From positions 1 through 27,575 of the forward strand of contig DDPD01000033.1 of the NCBI GenBank assembly GCA_002342025.1: a stretch of 27,575 bases of DNA. The letters are read 5' to 3'. The stretch comes from Moraxellaceae bacterium UBA2477 (GTDB taxonomy: Bacteria > Pseudomonadota > Gammaproteobacteria > Pseudomonadales > Moraxellaceae). How positions within the stretch are numbered: position 1 is the first letter of the stretch; each line of letters starts with the position of its first letter. Positions 7,039 to 15,847 of the stretch are shown here, in pieces. Under the pieces are notes generated by a model that was not told the DNA's origin, ran no database searches, and saw only the letters and a program-made list of their open reading frames with translations. A program made the translations under genes and the position numbers.

Positions 7039-8694
7039 ATGCACGTCAAAAAGCACCTGTGGATTAGCCTTTTAAGTTCAGCATGTGTACTTTTTTCTGC
7101 ATGTGGAGGGGGTGGTGGTGGCTCAGGGTCGGGCTCAAGCTCAGGATCGGGCTCCGCCCCAACCCCTGGATCGAGCTCAGGATCCATACCTGCTTCGACG
7201 ACAATGAATTCGGACGGTACAGCGCGTACCGTAAATACGAATTGTCCATTTACCCAGACGATTGCGCCCGCCCGCAATGATGGTTTGCGTATTGAGAGGG
7301 TCAATTGGCTGCAAACCGTTGCGTTAGATCCGGGTCAAAGTGATACGCGTTTGGCGGGTGCTAAAACGGTAAAAGTGCGGGTTGATCTATTAGCTGACAG
7401 CGTTCGAGGTGCTCCTACGGTCAAAGAGCTTAGAGTCTATGACCCCAGTAACAATTCTTGTACTAGCTATCCTCTATCCGGTCCCAACTCAGTTCCCACT
7501 GCTATCACTTTGGATTCGCTGAGTAATGCCTATGTTGCGACCATTCCTGCCAGTAAAATCAAGCCGGGTATGGGTGTATCAGTGGTTATTGATGACGTCA
7601 GTGGTCGCTCGGTTAGTGAGGCTGATGCCACTTATCGCTACTATTTACCGGCTGTTGCAGCAGCACAAACTGAAACGGTACGGCTTATTCCCCTGCGCAT
7701 CTTGGGCACCACAGCGACTGTGAGCGGCGCCAATATTGGCGAGGTTTTAACTCGATTACACCCCATTAGTGTTGCTAATGTCACAACAACGCCCGCGCTC
7801 AACATCTTGAGTGTTACGGTAAATAATTTGATCTCATCTGGTATTGCTTCGCTTAGTCTAATGACGGCTGTATTGGATGAGGTCGATGATTATTGCGCAC
7901 AGCTAAACGGCAGTCAGCGCTCAGCCAGAACGGCACCAAAATGCATTGCCTTTTTTCCCGACACCATCATCTTTAGACCCTCTTCTGGCTCAGGCCAAGT
8001 CGTCGGCTTAGCCTACGTAGGCGGAATATCTTTGCTGACGCAACAGGTCTTAAATACGGATGACAATACCGTGACAAGCCCTTACGCGAGCCGGCATTGG
8101 ATGAATTATCGAGCATTAACGCTGGCACATGAGTATGGTCATATTTTGAACTTAGATCATGCTGCTTGCGGCGGAGCGACTGGCGTTGATCCTAGGCTGT
8201 ATGGTGATGGACGATTAAATAATGGCGCTGGTTGGGACGAAGTCAGAGATATTCATTTCTCGAGCACCCGATTGGACGGTAGTAACCAGCCTCAATTTGC
8301 CGACTTGATGTCTTACTGTGGCAAAGAGTGGTCGTCAGATAGGGGCTATCTGGCCGCTATGGGCTATCGAAGTGCCAGTAATGAAGGTGCCGCGCGTATT
8401 GCAGAGTCGACTGAGCAGTGGCTAAAAATTAGCCAAGTGAATGGTGTTTGGAAAATTCGTCCTGCTGCATTTGCACCAAGCACGCTGAAATTGTCGTCCT
8501 TGGAGTTGGTTGTGAGTAGCGACCAGCCGCCTGAAACCTTGCCGTTATATTCTGCAGTCGTTTCGGATATGCCTGAGCTGAATCAGGGGCCTTATTACGT
8601 AGATCTGGGCAGTCGTCAGGTCACTCAAGTGCAAGTGCTTCGCGCCGGCGAGCAATTAAAATCATGGTCTGGCCATGAGATACCCGCACGTTGA
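7039..8694 (+). CDS. Putative metzincin-type metalloprotease lipoprotein, first of a tandem pair
   Basis: A 551-residue exported lipoprotein with a zinc-protease signature. The leader MHVKKHLWISLLSSACVLFSAC ends at a probable lipidated Cys22, followed by six glycines and a Gly/Ser-rich linker to about residue 50. Residues 70-200 resemble the beta-rich N-terminal domain seen in M66 (StcE-like) proteases: KTVKVRVDLLAD, LSGPNSVPT and ATIPASKIKPG. The zinc motif HEYGHILNLDH is at 364-374 (HExxHxxNxxH), with a likely Met-turn in DLMSYC at 422-427. Six cysteines (69, 141, 286, 302, 377, 427) are shared with the second copy, suggesting disulfides outside the cytoplasm. GAGGAT lies about 8 nt before the ATG. 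Proteolysis is inferred; the substrate is unknown. Confidence 0.82.
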   Translation: MHVKKHLWISLLSSACVLFSACGGGGGGSGSGSSSGSGSAPTPGSSSGSIPASTTMNSDGTARTVNTNCPFTQTIAPARNDGLRIERVNWLQTVALDPGQSDTRLAGAKTVKVRVDLLADSVRGAPTVKELRVYDPSNNSCTSYPLSGPNSVPTAITLDSLSNAYVATIPASKIKPGMGVSVVIDDVSGRSVSEADATYRYYLPAVAAAQTETVRLIPLRILGTTATVSGANIGEVLTRLHPISVANVTTTPALNILSVTVNNLISSGIASLSLMTAVLDEVDDYCAQLNGSQRSARTAPKCIAFFPDTIIFRPSSGSGQVVGLAYVGGISLLTQQVLNTDDNTVTSPYASRHWMNYRALTLAHEYGHILNLDHAACGGATGVDPRLYGDGRLNNGAGWDEVRDIHFSSTRLDGSNQPQFADLMSYCGKEWSSDRGYLAAMGYRSASNEGAARIAESTEQWLKISQVNGVWKIRPAAFAPSTLKLSSLELVVSSDQPPETLPLYSAVVSDMPELNQGPYYVDLGSRQVTQVQVLRAGEQLKSWSGHEIPAR

Positions 8695-8783
8695 GTGTTA
8701 CAAAATTCGTTGTTTGTTCAGGCTTTAAAAGCAGATTTGTTGTGCCAGAATGTTAATGAATAAAAATAACTCTGAGCATAAAC

Positions 8784-10394
8784 ATGTATTTGCGCTGCCT
8801 AGCTTTACTTATGGGATTATCGCTAAGCGCCTGTGGTGGCGGAGGTGGAGGATCATCGGCCACTAATCAAGGCCAGCTGCAAGCCGATACCACGACATCA
8901 AGTGATGGGCGTTCGCGCCAAGTCAACGCAACGTGTCCATTCACGCAAGTGTTGTCAGTGGCACGTAATGACACCAGACGCATAGAGCGGGTGAGTTGGA
9001 TTCAGACAGCTGAGTTAGATGCGTCAGCGTCGAGCTCACAACTGATAGCAAATAAGTCGGTATTGGCCAGAGTAGATTTACTCACCACGAGTCCTTCAGC
9101 ATCGCCTTCGCGAGCCTATTTGTTGGTGGCAAATGCTGGTAATTGCACTCGGCTAACGCTTACCGGGCCAGCTTCAATTCCTACCGACATCGATCGGCAA
9201 ACCCTGAGCTCAGCATTTCGCGTCACAATCCCAGCAAATTTGATTCAACCAGGGAGTGAGGTGGCAGTTGTATTTGATGATGACCAAGGTCGCAGTGCGA
9301 GTGAGGCCGATAGAACGTATCGACTATTCAGAATGCCTGTAAGCGCAACAATTTCTGAAACAATCCGTGTTATACCGATTACCTATAAAGGCCAGAATGG
9401 CTTTGTCACCAGTAATTCAGACCTTGCCAATTTATTACTTAGATTACACCCCATTACGTCGTTCACTTTAAGAACAGAAGGCGCATTTTCGCCACCGTCT
9501 CTCAATCAGTCACTATTAGGTTTATTGGGAACTGGTCAAGAGTCTTTTGTGACCATGCAGGCTGTGTTAGCGGAGTTAGATGATGAGTGCGCAAGGCGAA
9601 ATGGTTCGCAAACTAATGCCAGAACGTCACCCAAGTGCCTTGGGGTCTTCCCAAACAATTTGACGTTTAGAACAGCCACTGGGCAAGTCGTCGGTTTAGC
9701 TTATGTGGGTGGCGTGACGATGTTAGCCCAGTCCGTCAGTGCGACTGATGTTTTTTCGGAAATATCCCCGTATGGTGGAAGCCATTGGTTAGATTTCCGG
9801 GCCTTAACGGTCGCGCATGAATATGGCCATTTGCTTAATCTCAATCATGCTGCCTGCGGCGGCCCGACCGATACCGATAGAAGGCTGTATCCAGACGGTC
9901 GTTTAGGGGGTGGGGCCGGCTTTGACACCACGCGTAATTTCTATTTTTCTAGTCAGCGATTAAATAATAGTGGGCAGCCTCAGTTTGGCGATTTGATGTC
10001 CTACTGCGCCAAGGAATGGAGCTCCGACCGAGGCTATGTGGCGGCTTTAAGTTATCGCGCAGGGGGGAGTGCTCGCGAAGATAATCAGATCACCACCGCC
10101 CGCAGTCAGTGGCTGAAAATTACTTTTCATATGGGTCGATGGCAGCTTCGACCAGTCGATTTCACACCGTCAACACTTCGAGTCACTAGTGCAACGCTGA
10201 AGGCAAGTACATCGAATGGCAGCATTTCGTTGCCTGTCTATTCTGCCGTTATTGCCGATGCCCCTGAATTAACGCAAGGGCCGTTCTATGCTGACTTGGG
10301 TGATCTCAATCCTCAGCAACTTATCCTCTCGGGCTTGGATTCAATGAGTGGCATACCCATGCAGTGGTCAGCACAAGAGTGGATTAAACGCTGA
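8784..10394 (+). CDS. Putative metzincin-type metalloprotease lipoprotein, second of a tandem pair
   Basis: A 536-residue paralogue of the gene just upstream, in the same order and along the whole length. The leader MYLRCLALLMGLSLSAC has a good lipobox (LSAC, Cys17) followed by six glycines. The zinc motif is HEYGHLLNLNH at 345-355 and the Met-turn DLMSYC is at 403-408. Shared blocks include ATCPFTQ, VVGLAYVGG, HAACGG, AKEWSSDRGY, and a C-terminal domain with PSTL, LPVYSAVI and QGPFYADLG. Long stretches differ, so the duplication is not recent. The linker after the lipobox is shorter than in copy one. The gap is 89 nt; the only ribosome site is a weak GAG, so it may depend on the upstream transcript. 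Function as a surface or periplasmic protease is inferred. Confidence 0.82.
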   Translation: MYLRCLALLMGLSLSACGGGGGGSSATNQGQLQADTTTSSDGRSRQVNATCPFTQVLSVARNDTRRIERVSWIQTAELDASASSSQLIANKSVLARVDLLTTSPSASPSRAYLLVANAGNCTRLTLTGPASIPTDIDRQTLSSAFRVTIPANLIQPGSEVAVVFDDDQGRSASEADRTYRLFRMPVSATISETIRVIPITYKGQNGFVTSNSDLANLLLRLHPITSFTLRTEGAFSPPSLNQSLLGLLGTGQESFVTMQAVLAELDDECARRNGSQTNARTSPKCLGVFPNNLTFRTATGQVVGLAYVGGVTMLAQSVSATDVFSEISPYGGSHWLDFRALTVAHEYGHLLNLNHAACGGPTDTDRRLYPDGRLGGGAGFDTTRNFYFSSQRLNNSGQPQFGDLMSYCAKEWSSDRGYVAALSYRAGGSAREDNQITTARSQWLKITFHMGRWQLRPVDFTPSTLRVTSATLKASTSNGSISLPVYSAVIADAPELTQGPFYADLGDLNPQQLILSGLDSMSGIPMQWSAQEWIKR

Positions 10395-10482
10395 CAATCG
10401 GAAAGTGTCGGGGTAGTCTTAGGTAACAATTTGGCACGTTGTGTGCTGACTATGTTTACTAAACAAGACGGATGGCAAACCC

Positions 10483-11853
10483 ATGACCCCGCTTTCTCCT
10501 GCCGATCAACTTTTCTTATGGATGGAAAAACGCCAGCAGCCCATGCATGTGGCTGGCCTTCAGTTATTTAATTTTCCCGAAGATGCGGGCCCGCGTTATA
10601 TCCGCGACCTCGTTGAGCACCTTCGAACGTTTAATGAGCCTCAGCACCCATTCAATAAGCGTCTCGTGCGCCGATTTGGCCAATACTTCTGGGAAACTGA
10701 TAAGCAATTTGATCTTGAGCATCACTTCCGTCATCGCGCACTGCCTAAGCCGGGGCGTATTCGTGAACTGCTTTCGTATGTATCTGCCGCGCACAGTAAC
10801 CTCATGGATCGCCAGCGTCCCCTGTGGGAAGTGCATCTGATTGAGGGGGTTCAGGGCCGTCGATTCGCGTTATATACCAAAGTGCATCACAGCCTGTTTG
10901 ATGGCATTTCAGCCATGCGCATGGGCAGTCGCGCACTCTCTACCGATATTGAGGCCCGTGACTTGCCGCCAATTTGGGCCATGCCGCCACGTCGTAAGCC
11001 TACTGGTCTGCCCAACCCGATTGATGTGGCCACCGGCGCAGTTCGCATGACTTCTGGCTTTAGTAAGCAACTCGCTACCATGCCCGCAGTCGTCAAGGAA
11101 ATGGCCAAAGTTGCACGAAAATCTCAACGCGACCCTAATTTCGTGCCGTTTATGAATGCTCCGGCGAGCATTATTAATAGCGATATTACCGGCTCACGTC
11201 GTTTCGCTGCGCAGAGCTATCCCATGGAGCGCTTTAAGGCGATTGGAAAGGTCTTTGGCTGCACGCTCAATGATGTGGTGTTGGCCGTGTGCGGAAGTGC
11301 GTTGCGTAACTATCTGATTAGTCAGCAAGCGTTGCCAGACAAGCCGTTGATTGCCATGGTGCCGGTGTCGTTACGAACGGATGATAGCGAGACTGGAAAT
11401 CAGATCGCGATGATCTTGGCTAACTTGGGAACGGAAGTCGCAGACCCGACGCTGCGCCTGGAGCGCGTCAAGGCCTCGGTACAAGAGGCTAAAACGCGCT
11501 ACAAGAGCATGAGTTCGGCGGAACTGTTGAACTACACGGCACTGATGATGGCGCCGGCGGGATTACATTTGCTGACTGGGCTGGCGCCCAGTCTGCGAGC
11601 CTTCAACGTGATCATTTCCAATGTGCCGGGCCCGAAGGAGCCCTTGTACTGGAACGGCGCGCGCTTGACCGGACAATACCCGGTATCCATACCGGTGGAT
11701 CAAGTCGCGCTCAACATAACCCTGACGAGTTATGTTGATCAGCTAGAGTTTGGGCTTACTGCTTGTCGTCGAACCTTGCCGTCGATGCAGCGCCTGCTCG
11801 GTTATCTGGAGCACGGAATACACGAGCTTGAGGTCGCTGGCGGTCTGCGCTGA
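10483..11853 (+). CDS. Wax ester synthase/diacylglycerol acyltransferase (WS/DGAT)
   Basis: A complete 456-residue WS/DGAT, which uses acyl-CoA to form wax esters or triacylglycerol at the inner membrane face or lipid inclusion surface. The active-site HHSLFDG is at 135-141, matching HHxxxDG. PLWE is at 113-116, and the C-terminal half has NDVVLAVCGSALRNYL, VPVSLRT, the NVIISNVPGP motif and FGLTACRRTLPSM. Length is normal for the family. The ATG has a modest GGATGG upstream. The last 98 bp are antisense to the 3' end of the RhlE-type helicase gene. It differs clearly from the paralogue at 1-395, so the two probably have different substrates or timing. Confidence 0.95.
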   Translation: MTPLSPADQLFLWMEKRQQPMHVAGLQLFNFPEDAGPRYIRDLVEHLRTFNEPQHPFNKRLVRRFGQYFWETDKQFDLEHHFRHRALPKPGRIRELLSYVSAAHSNLMDRQRPLWEVHLIEGVQGRRFALYTKVHHSLFDGISAMRMGSRALSTDIEARDLPPIWAMPPRRKPTGLPNPIDVATGAVRMTSGFSKQLATMPAVVKEMAKVARKSQRDPNFVPFMNAPASIINSDITGSRRFAAQSYPMERFKAIGKVFGCTLNDVVLAVCGSALRNYLISQQALPDKPLIAMVPVSLRTDDSETGNQIAMILANLGTEVADPTLRLERVKASVQEAKTRYKSMSSAELLNYTALMMAPAGLHLLTGLAPSLRAFNVIISNVPGPKEPLYWNGARLTGQYPVSIPVDQVALNITLTSYVDQLEFGLTACRRTLPSMQRLLGYLEHGIHELEVAGGLR

Positions 11854-13621
11854 AGCCTTCGGCACGGGCTGGACGCGCTGGGCGATCGCCATAGGCTGGG
11901 CGGTCGCCACCACGATCACCGTAGGACGGACGATCGCCTTGAGGGCGAGGTGCGGCCGATCGGGCAGGACGATCACCGTAAGCTGGGCGGTCGCCATAGC
12001 TTGGGCGGTCACCTTGTGGGCGCGGTGCGGCACTGCGGTGCATCGGACGGTCGCCACGCAGAGCCTGACGATCAAACGCTGAGCGTTCGTGCGTTGCGGC
12101 GCCGGCAATGTTGCCAGTCAACTCGCCATCAACAACGACCGGACGAGCAGCGTAAGCAGGACGGTCGCCGTAGCTTGGGCGGCTGTCGGTGCGGGCTGGA
12201 CGGTCACCATAGGCAGGACGATCGCCGTAGCTTGGACGGCTGTCGGTACGCGCTGGACGATCGCCATAGGCTGGGCGGTCGCCATAGCTTGGGCGGCTGT
12301 CGGTACGCGCTGGACGATCGCCATAGGCAGGGCGGTCACCGTAGCTTGGACGGCTGTCGGTACGGGCTGGACGGTCACCATAGGCAGGACGATCGCCATA
12401 GCTTGGACGGCCACCGTTGTCGCGACGGGCACCACCGGCAGGACGGCTAGCGCCGCCATTGTCACGGTACTTTGGTGCTGGACGTGGCTCCATGCCTGGG
12501 ATGGTCAATTCTGGAATGGCGTTGCCGGTGTAAGCAGCCAGACGTTGTAATTTACCGCGGTCACGACGGTTAACCAGGCTCACGGCGGTGCCGGTACGAC
12601 CCGCGCGGCCAGTACGGCCGATGCGGTGAACGTAATCTTCCAGAACCATCGGCAGGTCGAAGTTGAATACGTGGCTAATGCCGACGACGTCGATACCGCG
12701 AGCGGCAACGTCGGTGGCAACCAAGCACTTCACCATGCCGTTCTTGAGGTCACGAAGCGTGCGGTTACGCGCAGGCTGCTTCATGTCACCGTGCAGGGCA
12801 GCGGTGGACAGACCGAAGTTGGCCAGTTCAATCGACAGCACTTCTGCGTCGCGGCGTGTTGCGGTGAACACAACGGATTGGTTTACCGCGGGGTCAGCCA
12901 GCAGCTTGAGCAGAATGGCTTTCTTGTGTTCCATGTCGTCGCAGAAATACAGACCTTGCGTGATATTTTCATGCTTGGCTTGCTGCGAGCTGATCTGCAG
13001 GCGTTCTGGATTGCGCATGACACGCGCTGCCAGGGTTGCAATGCGATCTTCCAGCGTGGCCGAGAACAGCAGTGTTTGGCGTTCGGCAGGTGCTTTTTCA
13101 GCGATCAGTTCAACGTCATCGATGAAGCCGAGGTCGAGCATGCGGTCGGCTTCGTCGAGGATTAGCAATTCAACGCGATCCAGCGTGATCTGGCCGCGGT
13201 TCATCAGATCGAGCAGGCGGCCCGGTGTGGCAACCATGACATCAATTGGGCGCATCAGCGCTTTTTGCTGCTGCTGGTAGTTCATGCCGCCGAGGATGCT
13301 GACGGTACGGGTCTTCAGGCGCTTGCCGTAAACCATGGCAGCGGATTCGACCTGACGAGCGAGTTCGCGCGTTGGGGTCAGCACCAGAATGCGCGGGCCT
13401 TTGCCCTTACCGCCTGGCGTCATGGTTAAGCGGTGGAGGCCAGGCAGCAGGAAGGCTGCGGTCTTACCGGTACCGGTCTGAGCCGATGCCATGAGATCGC
13501 GACCGCTCATGGCGATGGGGATTGCTTGCGCCTGGATTGGCGTGGGTTCGGTGTAGCCAGCTTCGTTAAGGGCGGCTAAAAGGGCGTCATGCAACGCCAG
13601 GTCTGTAAAAGTCAAAGACAC
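11756..13621 (-). CDS. rhlE: DEAD-box RNA helicase, RhlE type, with repeat tail
   Basis: ATP-dependent RNA helicase for ribosome assembly or RNA turnover. The core (about residues 1-365) has the Q-motif region PTPIQAQAIP, Walker A AQTGTGKT (about 47-54), PTRELA, DEAD (about 156-159), SAT (about 187-189), VATDVAARGID and HRIGRTGRAGR. The remaining 250 residues are low complexity, rich in Gly, Asp, Arg, Pro and Tyr, as in RhlE/DbpA-like tails that bind RNA. GTG at 13621 is chosen because AGGAT lies 7 nt upstream and the product then starts MSLTFTDLALHDALL, like RhlE; an in-frame ATG at 13669 adds 16 atypical residues. The 3' end overlaps the WS/DGAT gene by 98 bp. A structured leader of up to 395 bp precedes it. 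Confidence 0.94.
   Translation of the reverse strand: MSLTFTDLALHDALLAALNEAGYTEPTPIQAQAIPIAMSGRDLMASAQTGTGKTAAFLLPGLHRLTMTPGGKGKGPRILVLTPTRELARQVESAAMVYGKRLKTRTVSILGGMNYQQQQKALMRPIDVMVATPGRLLDLMNRGQITLDRVELLILDEADRMLDLGFIDDVELIAEKAPAERQTLLFSATLEDRIATLAARVMRNPERLQISSQQAKHENITQGLYFCDDMEHKKAILLKLLADPAVNQSVVFTATRRDAEVLSIELANFGLSTAALHGDMKQPARNRTLRDLKNGMVKCLVATDVAARGIDVVGISHVFNFDLPMVLEDYVHRIGRTGRAGRTGTAVSLVNRRDRGKLQRLAAYTGNAIPELTIPGMEPRPAPKYRDNGGASRPAGGARRDNGGRPSYGDRPAYGDRPARTDSRPSYGDRPAYGDRPARTDSRPSYGDRPAYGDRPARTDSRPSYGDRPAYGDRPARTDSRPSYGDRPAYAARPVVVDGELTGNIAGAATHERSAFDRQALRGDRPMHRSAAPRPQGDRPSYGDRPAYGDRPARSAAPRPQGDRPSYGDRGGDRPAYGDRPARPARAEGFSADRQRPQARVFRAPDNRAGAASTARFDDKQ
12176..12403 (-). repeat. 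Four tandem 57-bp repeats in the helicase tail
   Basis: Four consecutive 57-bp units each encode SYGDRPAYGDRPARTDSRP with identical residues. A partial fifth unit (SYGDRPAY) follows to about 12152, and diverged SYGDRP/AYGDRP units recur at about 11860-12010. Base differences among the four full units fall at synonymous positions, for example ggtacgcg versus ggtgcggg on the plus strand. Confidence 0.95.
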
Positions 13622-14016
13622 AGGACTGATCCTCGCGGGTAACCCGCGGTGAGTATGGGTAAACAGCAAACCGACGGGATACGGCGGTGGCTGACGGATT
13701 TATCGTCGCCAACCAGACCAGAGCAGGCTGCGAGCCGGTGTAAGAACCGGGACAGCACATAATAGGCGGGCAACAAAAGGGCTGCGTCTGCAGCGGGGCG
13801 AACTATACGGATGTCGGAGATGAAAAGCGAGCCCTATTTTCAACTGCGTGCAAAAATCCAGCGCAAAAGCGGCACATCCGATGAACGGTCATTGTGGCTG
13901 ATCGACTGATTTGGTACGATTGTGCCAGTTTTGTGCGGCGGCAAAAATCGTGGCATAACCACTATTCACCGTGGCTTGAAGCCGTTGATATAAAAATAAC
14001 TTAGGAGACTGGCGCC
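13622..14016. other. 395-bp intergenic region between divergent helicase and SDR genes
   Basis: No credible gene is seen here. Beside the helicase start lies a perfect stem CGCGGGT/ACCCGCG (13634-13648) directly against the ribosome site (AGGATC on the minus strand, 13628-13633). Further stems are CCGGT/ACCGG (about 13734-13750) and GCTGC/GCAGC (13781-13794). Such a long structured leader would suit the cold-shock style control known for some DEAD-box helicase genes, but no leader motif was recognised. On the plus side, TATAAA at about 13989 and AGGAG (14003-14007) precede the dehydrogenase gene. No strong sigma70 pair was identified for either gene. Confidence 0.5.
13628..13648 (-). promoter_or_regulatory. 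Hairpin abutting the ribosome site of the RhlE-type helicase
   Basis: On the minus strand a 7-bp stem with a one-base gap (CGCGGGT/ACCCGCG) ends exactly where the AGGATC ribosome site begins. The loop as written is too tight for all seven pairs to close, so five or so pairs are realistic. It may modulate ribosome access in a temperature-dependent way; this is inference. Confidence 0.35.
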
Positions 14017-14790
14017 ATGAGCACAGCATTGATTACAGGGGCATCAAACGGTATCGGACTAGAGTTGGCCAAGCGGCTGGCCGCCGATGGTCACGACGTT
14101 ATTTTGGTTGCCCGTAGCGTCGACAAGTTGCAGGCCATTGCAAATGACCTGAGTCAGCGACATGGTATTCAAGCCGATGTGATAGGGCAGGATCTAGGTT
14201 ACGAAGGTGCGGCCCTCGAGTTGGTTGAAAAACTGGGTGATCGTCGCGTAGACATGCTCATCAACAACGCGGGTTTTGGTGAGTTCGGTACGTTTATTGA
14301 TGCAGACATAAAGCGCTTAAATCAGATGGTTCAGCTAAATGTGGCCACACTGACCTCGCTGGCCCATGCCTTTGCGCGTCGCATGGCGGCCCAGGGTGGC
14401 GGTCAAATTCTTAATGTGGCATCTATCGCCGGATTTATGCCGGGACCGGGTGCAGCCGTGTACTACGCCTCCAAGGCCTATGTGCTGAGTTTCTCGGATG
14501 CACTGAACTATGAGTTGCGCAGTAAAAACGTGACAGTGACTACACTGTGCCCAGGCCCAACGGATACAGGCTTTGCTTCTGCTGCCAATGCAGAGTCGTC
14601 TGCGGCATTCCGTTGGCCCATGTTGTCATCACTTGATAGCTTGGCAGATTATGCCTATGAGTCACTGAAGGCCAAGCGTGGCGTTGCCTTGCATCGCTGG
14701 TTAATGAAAGTTTTGGCCTTCACTGTTCGCCTATCACCTCGATTTCTCGTGAAAGCTATTTCAGCTCATAGTATCGGCTTTAAAGCCTAA
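14017..14790 (+). CDS. Short-chain dehydrogenase/reductase (classical SDR)
   Basis: NAD(P)H-dependent oxidoreductase of 257 residues. The cofactor motif TGASNGIG is at 7-14, NNAG at 83-86, the catalytic serine near 136 (NVASIAGF), and YxxxK at Tyr149/Lys153, followed by CPGPTDTGF. The residue after the second strand is an Arg (VARSVDK), which favours NADP(H). This layout resembles the SDRs that act on ketones or acyl chains (DltE/YqjQ-like), but the substrate cannot be read. AGGAG lies 9 nt before the ATG. It converges on the LysR gene, with a stem-loop between the stops. Confidence 0.92.
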   Translation: MSTALITGASNGIGLELAKRLAADGHDVILVARSVDKLQAIANDLSQRHGIQADVIGQDLGYEGAALELVEKLGDRRVDMLINNAGFGEFGTFIDADIKRLNQMVQLNVATLTSLAHAFARRMAAQGGGQILNVASIAGFMPGPGAAVYYASKAYVLSFSDALNYELRSKNVTVTTLCPGPTDTGFASAANAESSAAFRWPMLSSLDSLADYAYESLKAKRGVALHRWLMKVLAFTVRLSPRFLVKAISAHSIGFKA

Positions 14791-14814
14791 GTCATTTGGA
14801 CTTGCGGTGGATTA

Positions 14815-14835
14815 GCCTCTCACGCGGTGAGGGGC
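14815..14835. terminator. Stem-loop between convergent SDR and LysR genes
   Basis: GCCTCTCAC (14815-14823) pairs with GTGAGGGGC (14827-14835), nine pairs with one G-U and a 3-nt loop, exactly filling the space before the LysR stop codon. No T-run follows on either strand, so termination would be inefficient or Rho-aided. Confidence 0.4.
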
Positions 14836-15732
14836 TTAGTCCCTAAACCATGGATGTTGACTAACGCGCTCGGCGAGAAAATCAATAAACGCACGCAACG
14901 CTGAAGACATATGCAGGCGGCTGGGTGTCATCGCCCACAAATCACCCATGCGCACACGTACATTCGGTAATACGGGCACGAGTTGGCCACTGGCTACGGC
15001 GTGATCGGTAATAAAGCCGGGTAACAAGCCCATGCCCAAGCCAGCAATGACAGCATCCATTTGCATTAATGCGTTGTTTGCGCTGAGTCGTCCGGTTAGA
15101 CGAACGCTGACTTGCTCACGCCCAGCATCTAATTGCACGATATTTTCTCTGGCCTGGCGAAATAGCACGAAATTGTGTGAGGCCAGTTGTGTGATATCGG
15201 TTGGGGCGGGATGCTTGGCGAGGTATTGGGGGCTGGCGAAAAAGCGACCATTGAGCTGCCCCAAGCGGCGGCCGATGAGCTGGGCGTCATTAAATGCACC
15301 AATTCGCAAGCCGAGATCTACACCTTCTTCGACCAGATCCACGACACGCCCAGAGAGATCGGCTTCTAGGCTCACTTCAGGGTATCGCTGCATAAACTCA
15401 GCGGTAATCGCGCCCATAAAACGCATACCCAGTTCCACCGGCATGGTGATGCGCAAGTGCCCTCGCGGACTGGCTTGAAACTCACTTAATTCGCGTTCGG
15501 CATCGGCCAACTGAATTAAATTTAGACGAACACGATCGTAAAACTGACGGCCCGCGTCAGTGAGATTCAAGCTGCGGGTAGTACGTTGCAATAAACGCAC
15601 CCCGAGGTGAGTTTCTAGACGGTTTAGGGTTCGGCTGAGTGTCGATTTCGGCACGCCTAAGCGTTCAGCAGCTGCAGTAAAGCTGCCATCTTCCACGACG
15701 CGGATAAACACGCTGAGATCATTTAAATTCAC
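14836..15732 (-). CDS. LysR-family transcriptional regulator
   Basis: A LysR-type DNA-binding regulator of about 298 residues. The winged helix-turn-helix is at the N-terminus (DGSFTAAAERLGVPKSTLSR followed by LNRLETHLGVRLLQRTTRSL), then a linker helix and a substrate-binding domain starting near LRITMPVELG. GTG at 15732 is preferred because the product then begins MNLNDLSVFIRVVEDGSF, as LysR proteins do, with AGGT 9 nt upstream. A GTG at 15780 would add 16 residues and has AGGGG only 3 nt away. It is divergent from the DoxX gene (115-bp gap). LysR/DoxX pairs are common in proteobacteria and usually mean the regulator controls the DoxX gene in response to a small electrophile or phenolic; this is inference. 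Confidence 0.9.
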   Translation of the reverse strand: MNLNDLSVFIRVVEDGSFTAAAERLGVPKSTLSRTLNRLETHLGVRLLQRTTRSLNLTDAGRQFYDRVRLNLIQLADAERELSEFQASPRGHLRITMPVELGMRFMGAITAEFMQRYPEVSLEADLSGRVVDLVEEGVDLGLRIGAFNDAQLIGRRLGQLNGRFFASPQYLAKHPAPTDITQLASHNFVLFRQARENIVQLDAGREQVSVRLTGRLSANNALMQMDAVIAGLGMGLLPGFITDHAVASGQLVPVLPNVRVRMGDLWAMTPSRLHMSSALRAFIDFLAERVSQHPWFRD

Positions 15733-15847
15733 TGAAAAAAGACCTGCTATTGTTGCGCCTGAAGCAACAGTAAATGCCACTTACCCCTCTCGGCAAGTCC
15801 ATAAATTGGGTTTAGTCTTAAATTACTTTCCTAGGAGCTATAAAACA

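Noticed and set aside
6953..8704. GTGTTACAA found before the first protease gene and again just after it
   Set aside because: A nine-base match in AT-rich spacers with no further similarity around it; chance is likely.
12176..12403. Regular 57-bp spacing as a CRISPR-like array
   Set aside because: There are no variable spacers; the whole period is repeated and encodes one continuous helicase tail. No cas genes are present.
11950..12550. Long plus-strand open readings opposite the helicase tail
   Set aside because: They arise from the codon bias of the repeat units; the products are repetitive (His/Arg/Asp/Gly or Val/Ala/Trp rich) with no start signals, and the minus-strand helicase explains the region fully.
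12626..13280. Plus-strand readings opposite the helicase core
   Set aside because: The helicase motifs on the minus strand are unambiguous and the antisense products show no domain features.
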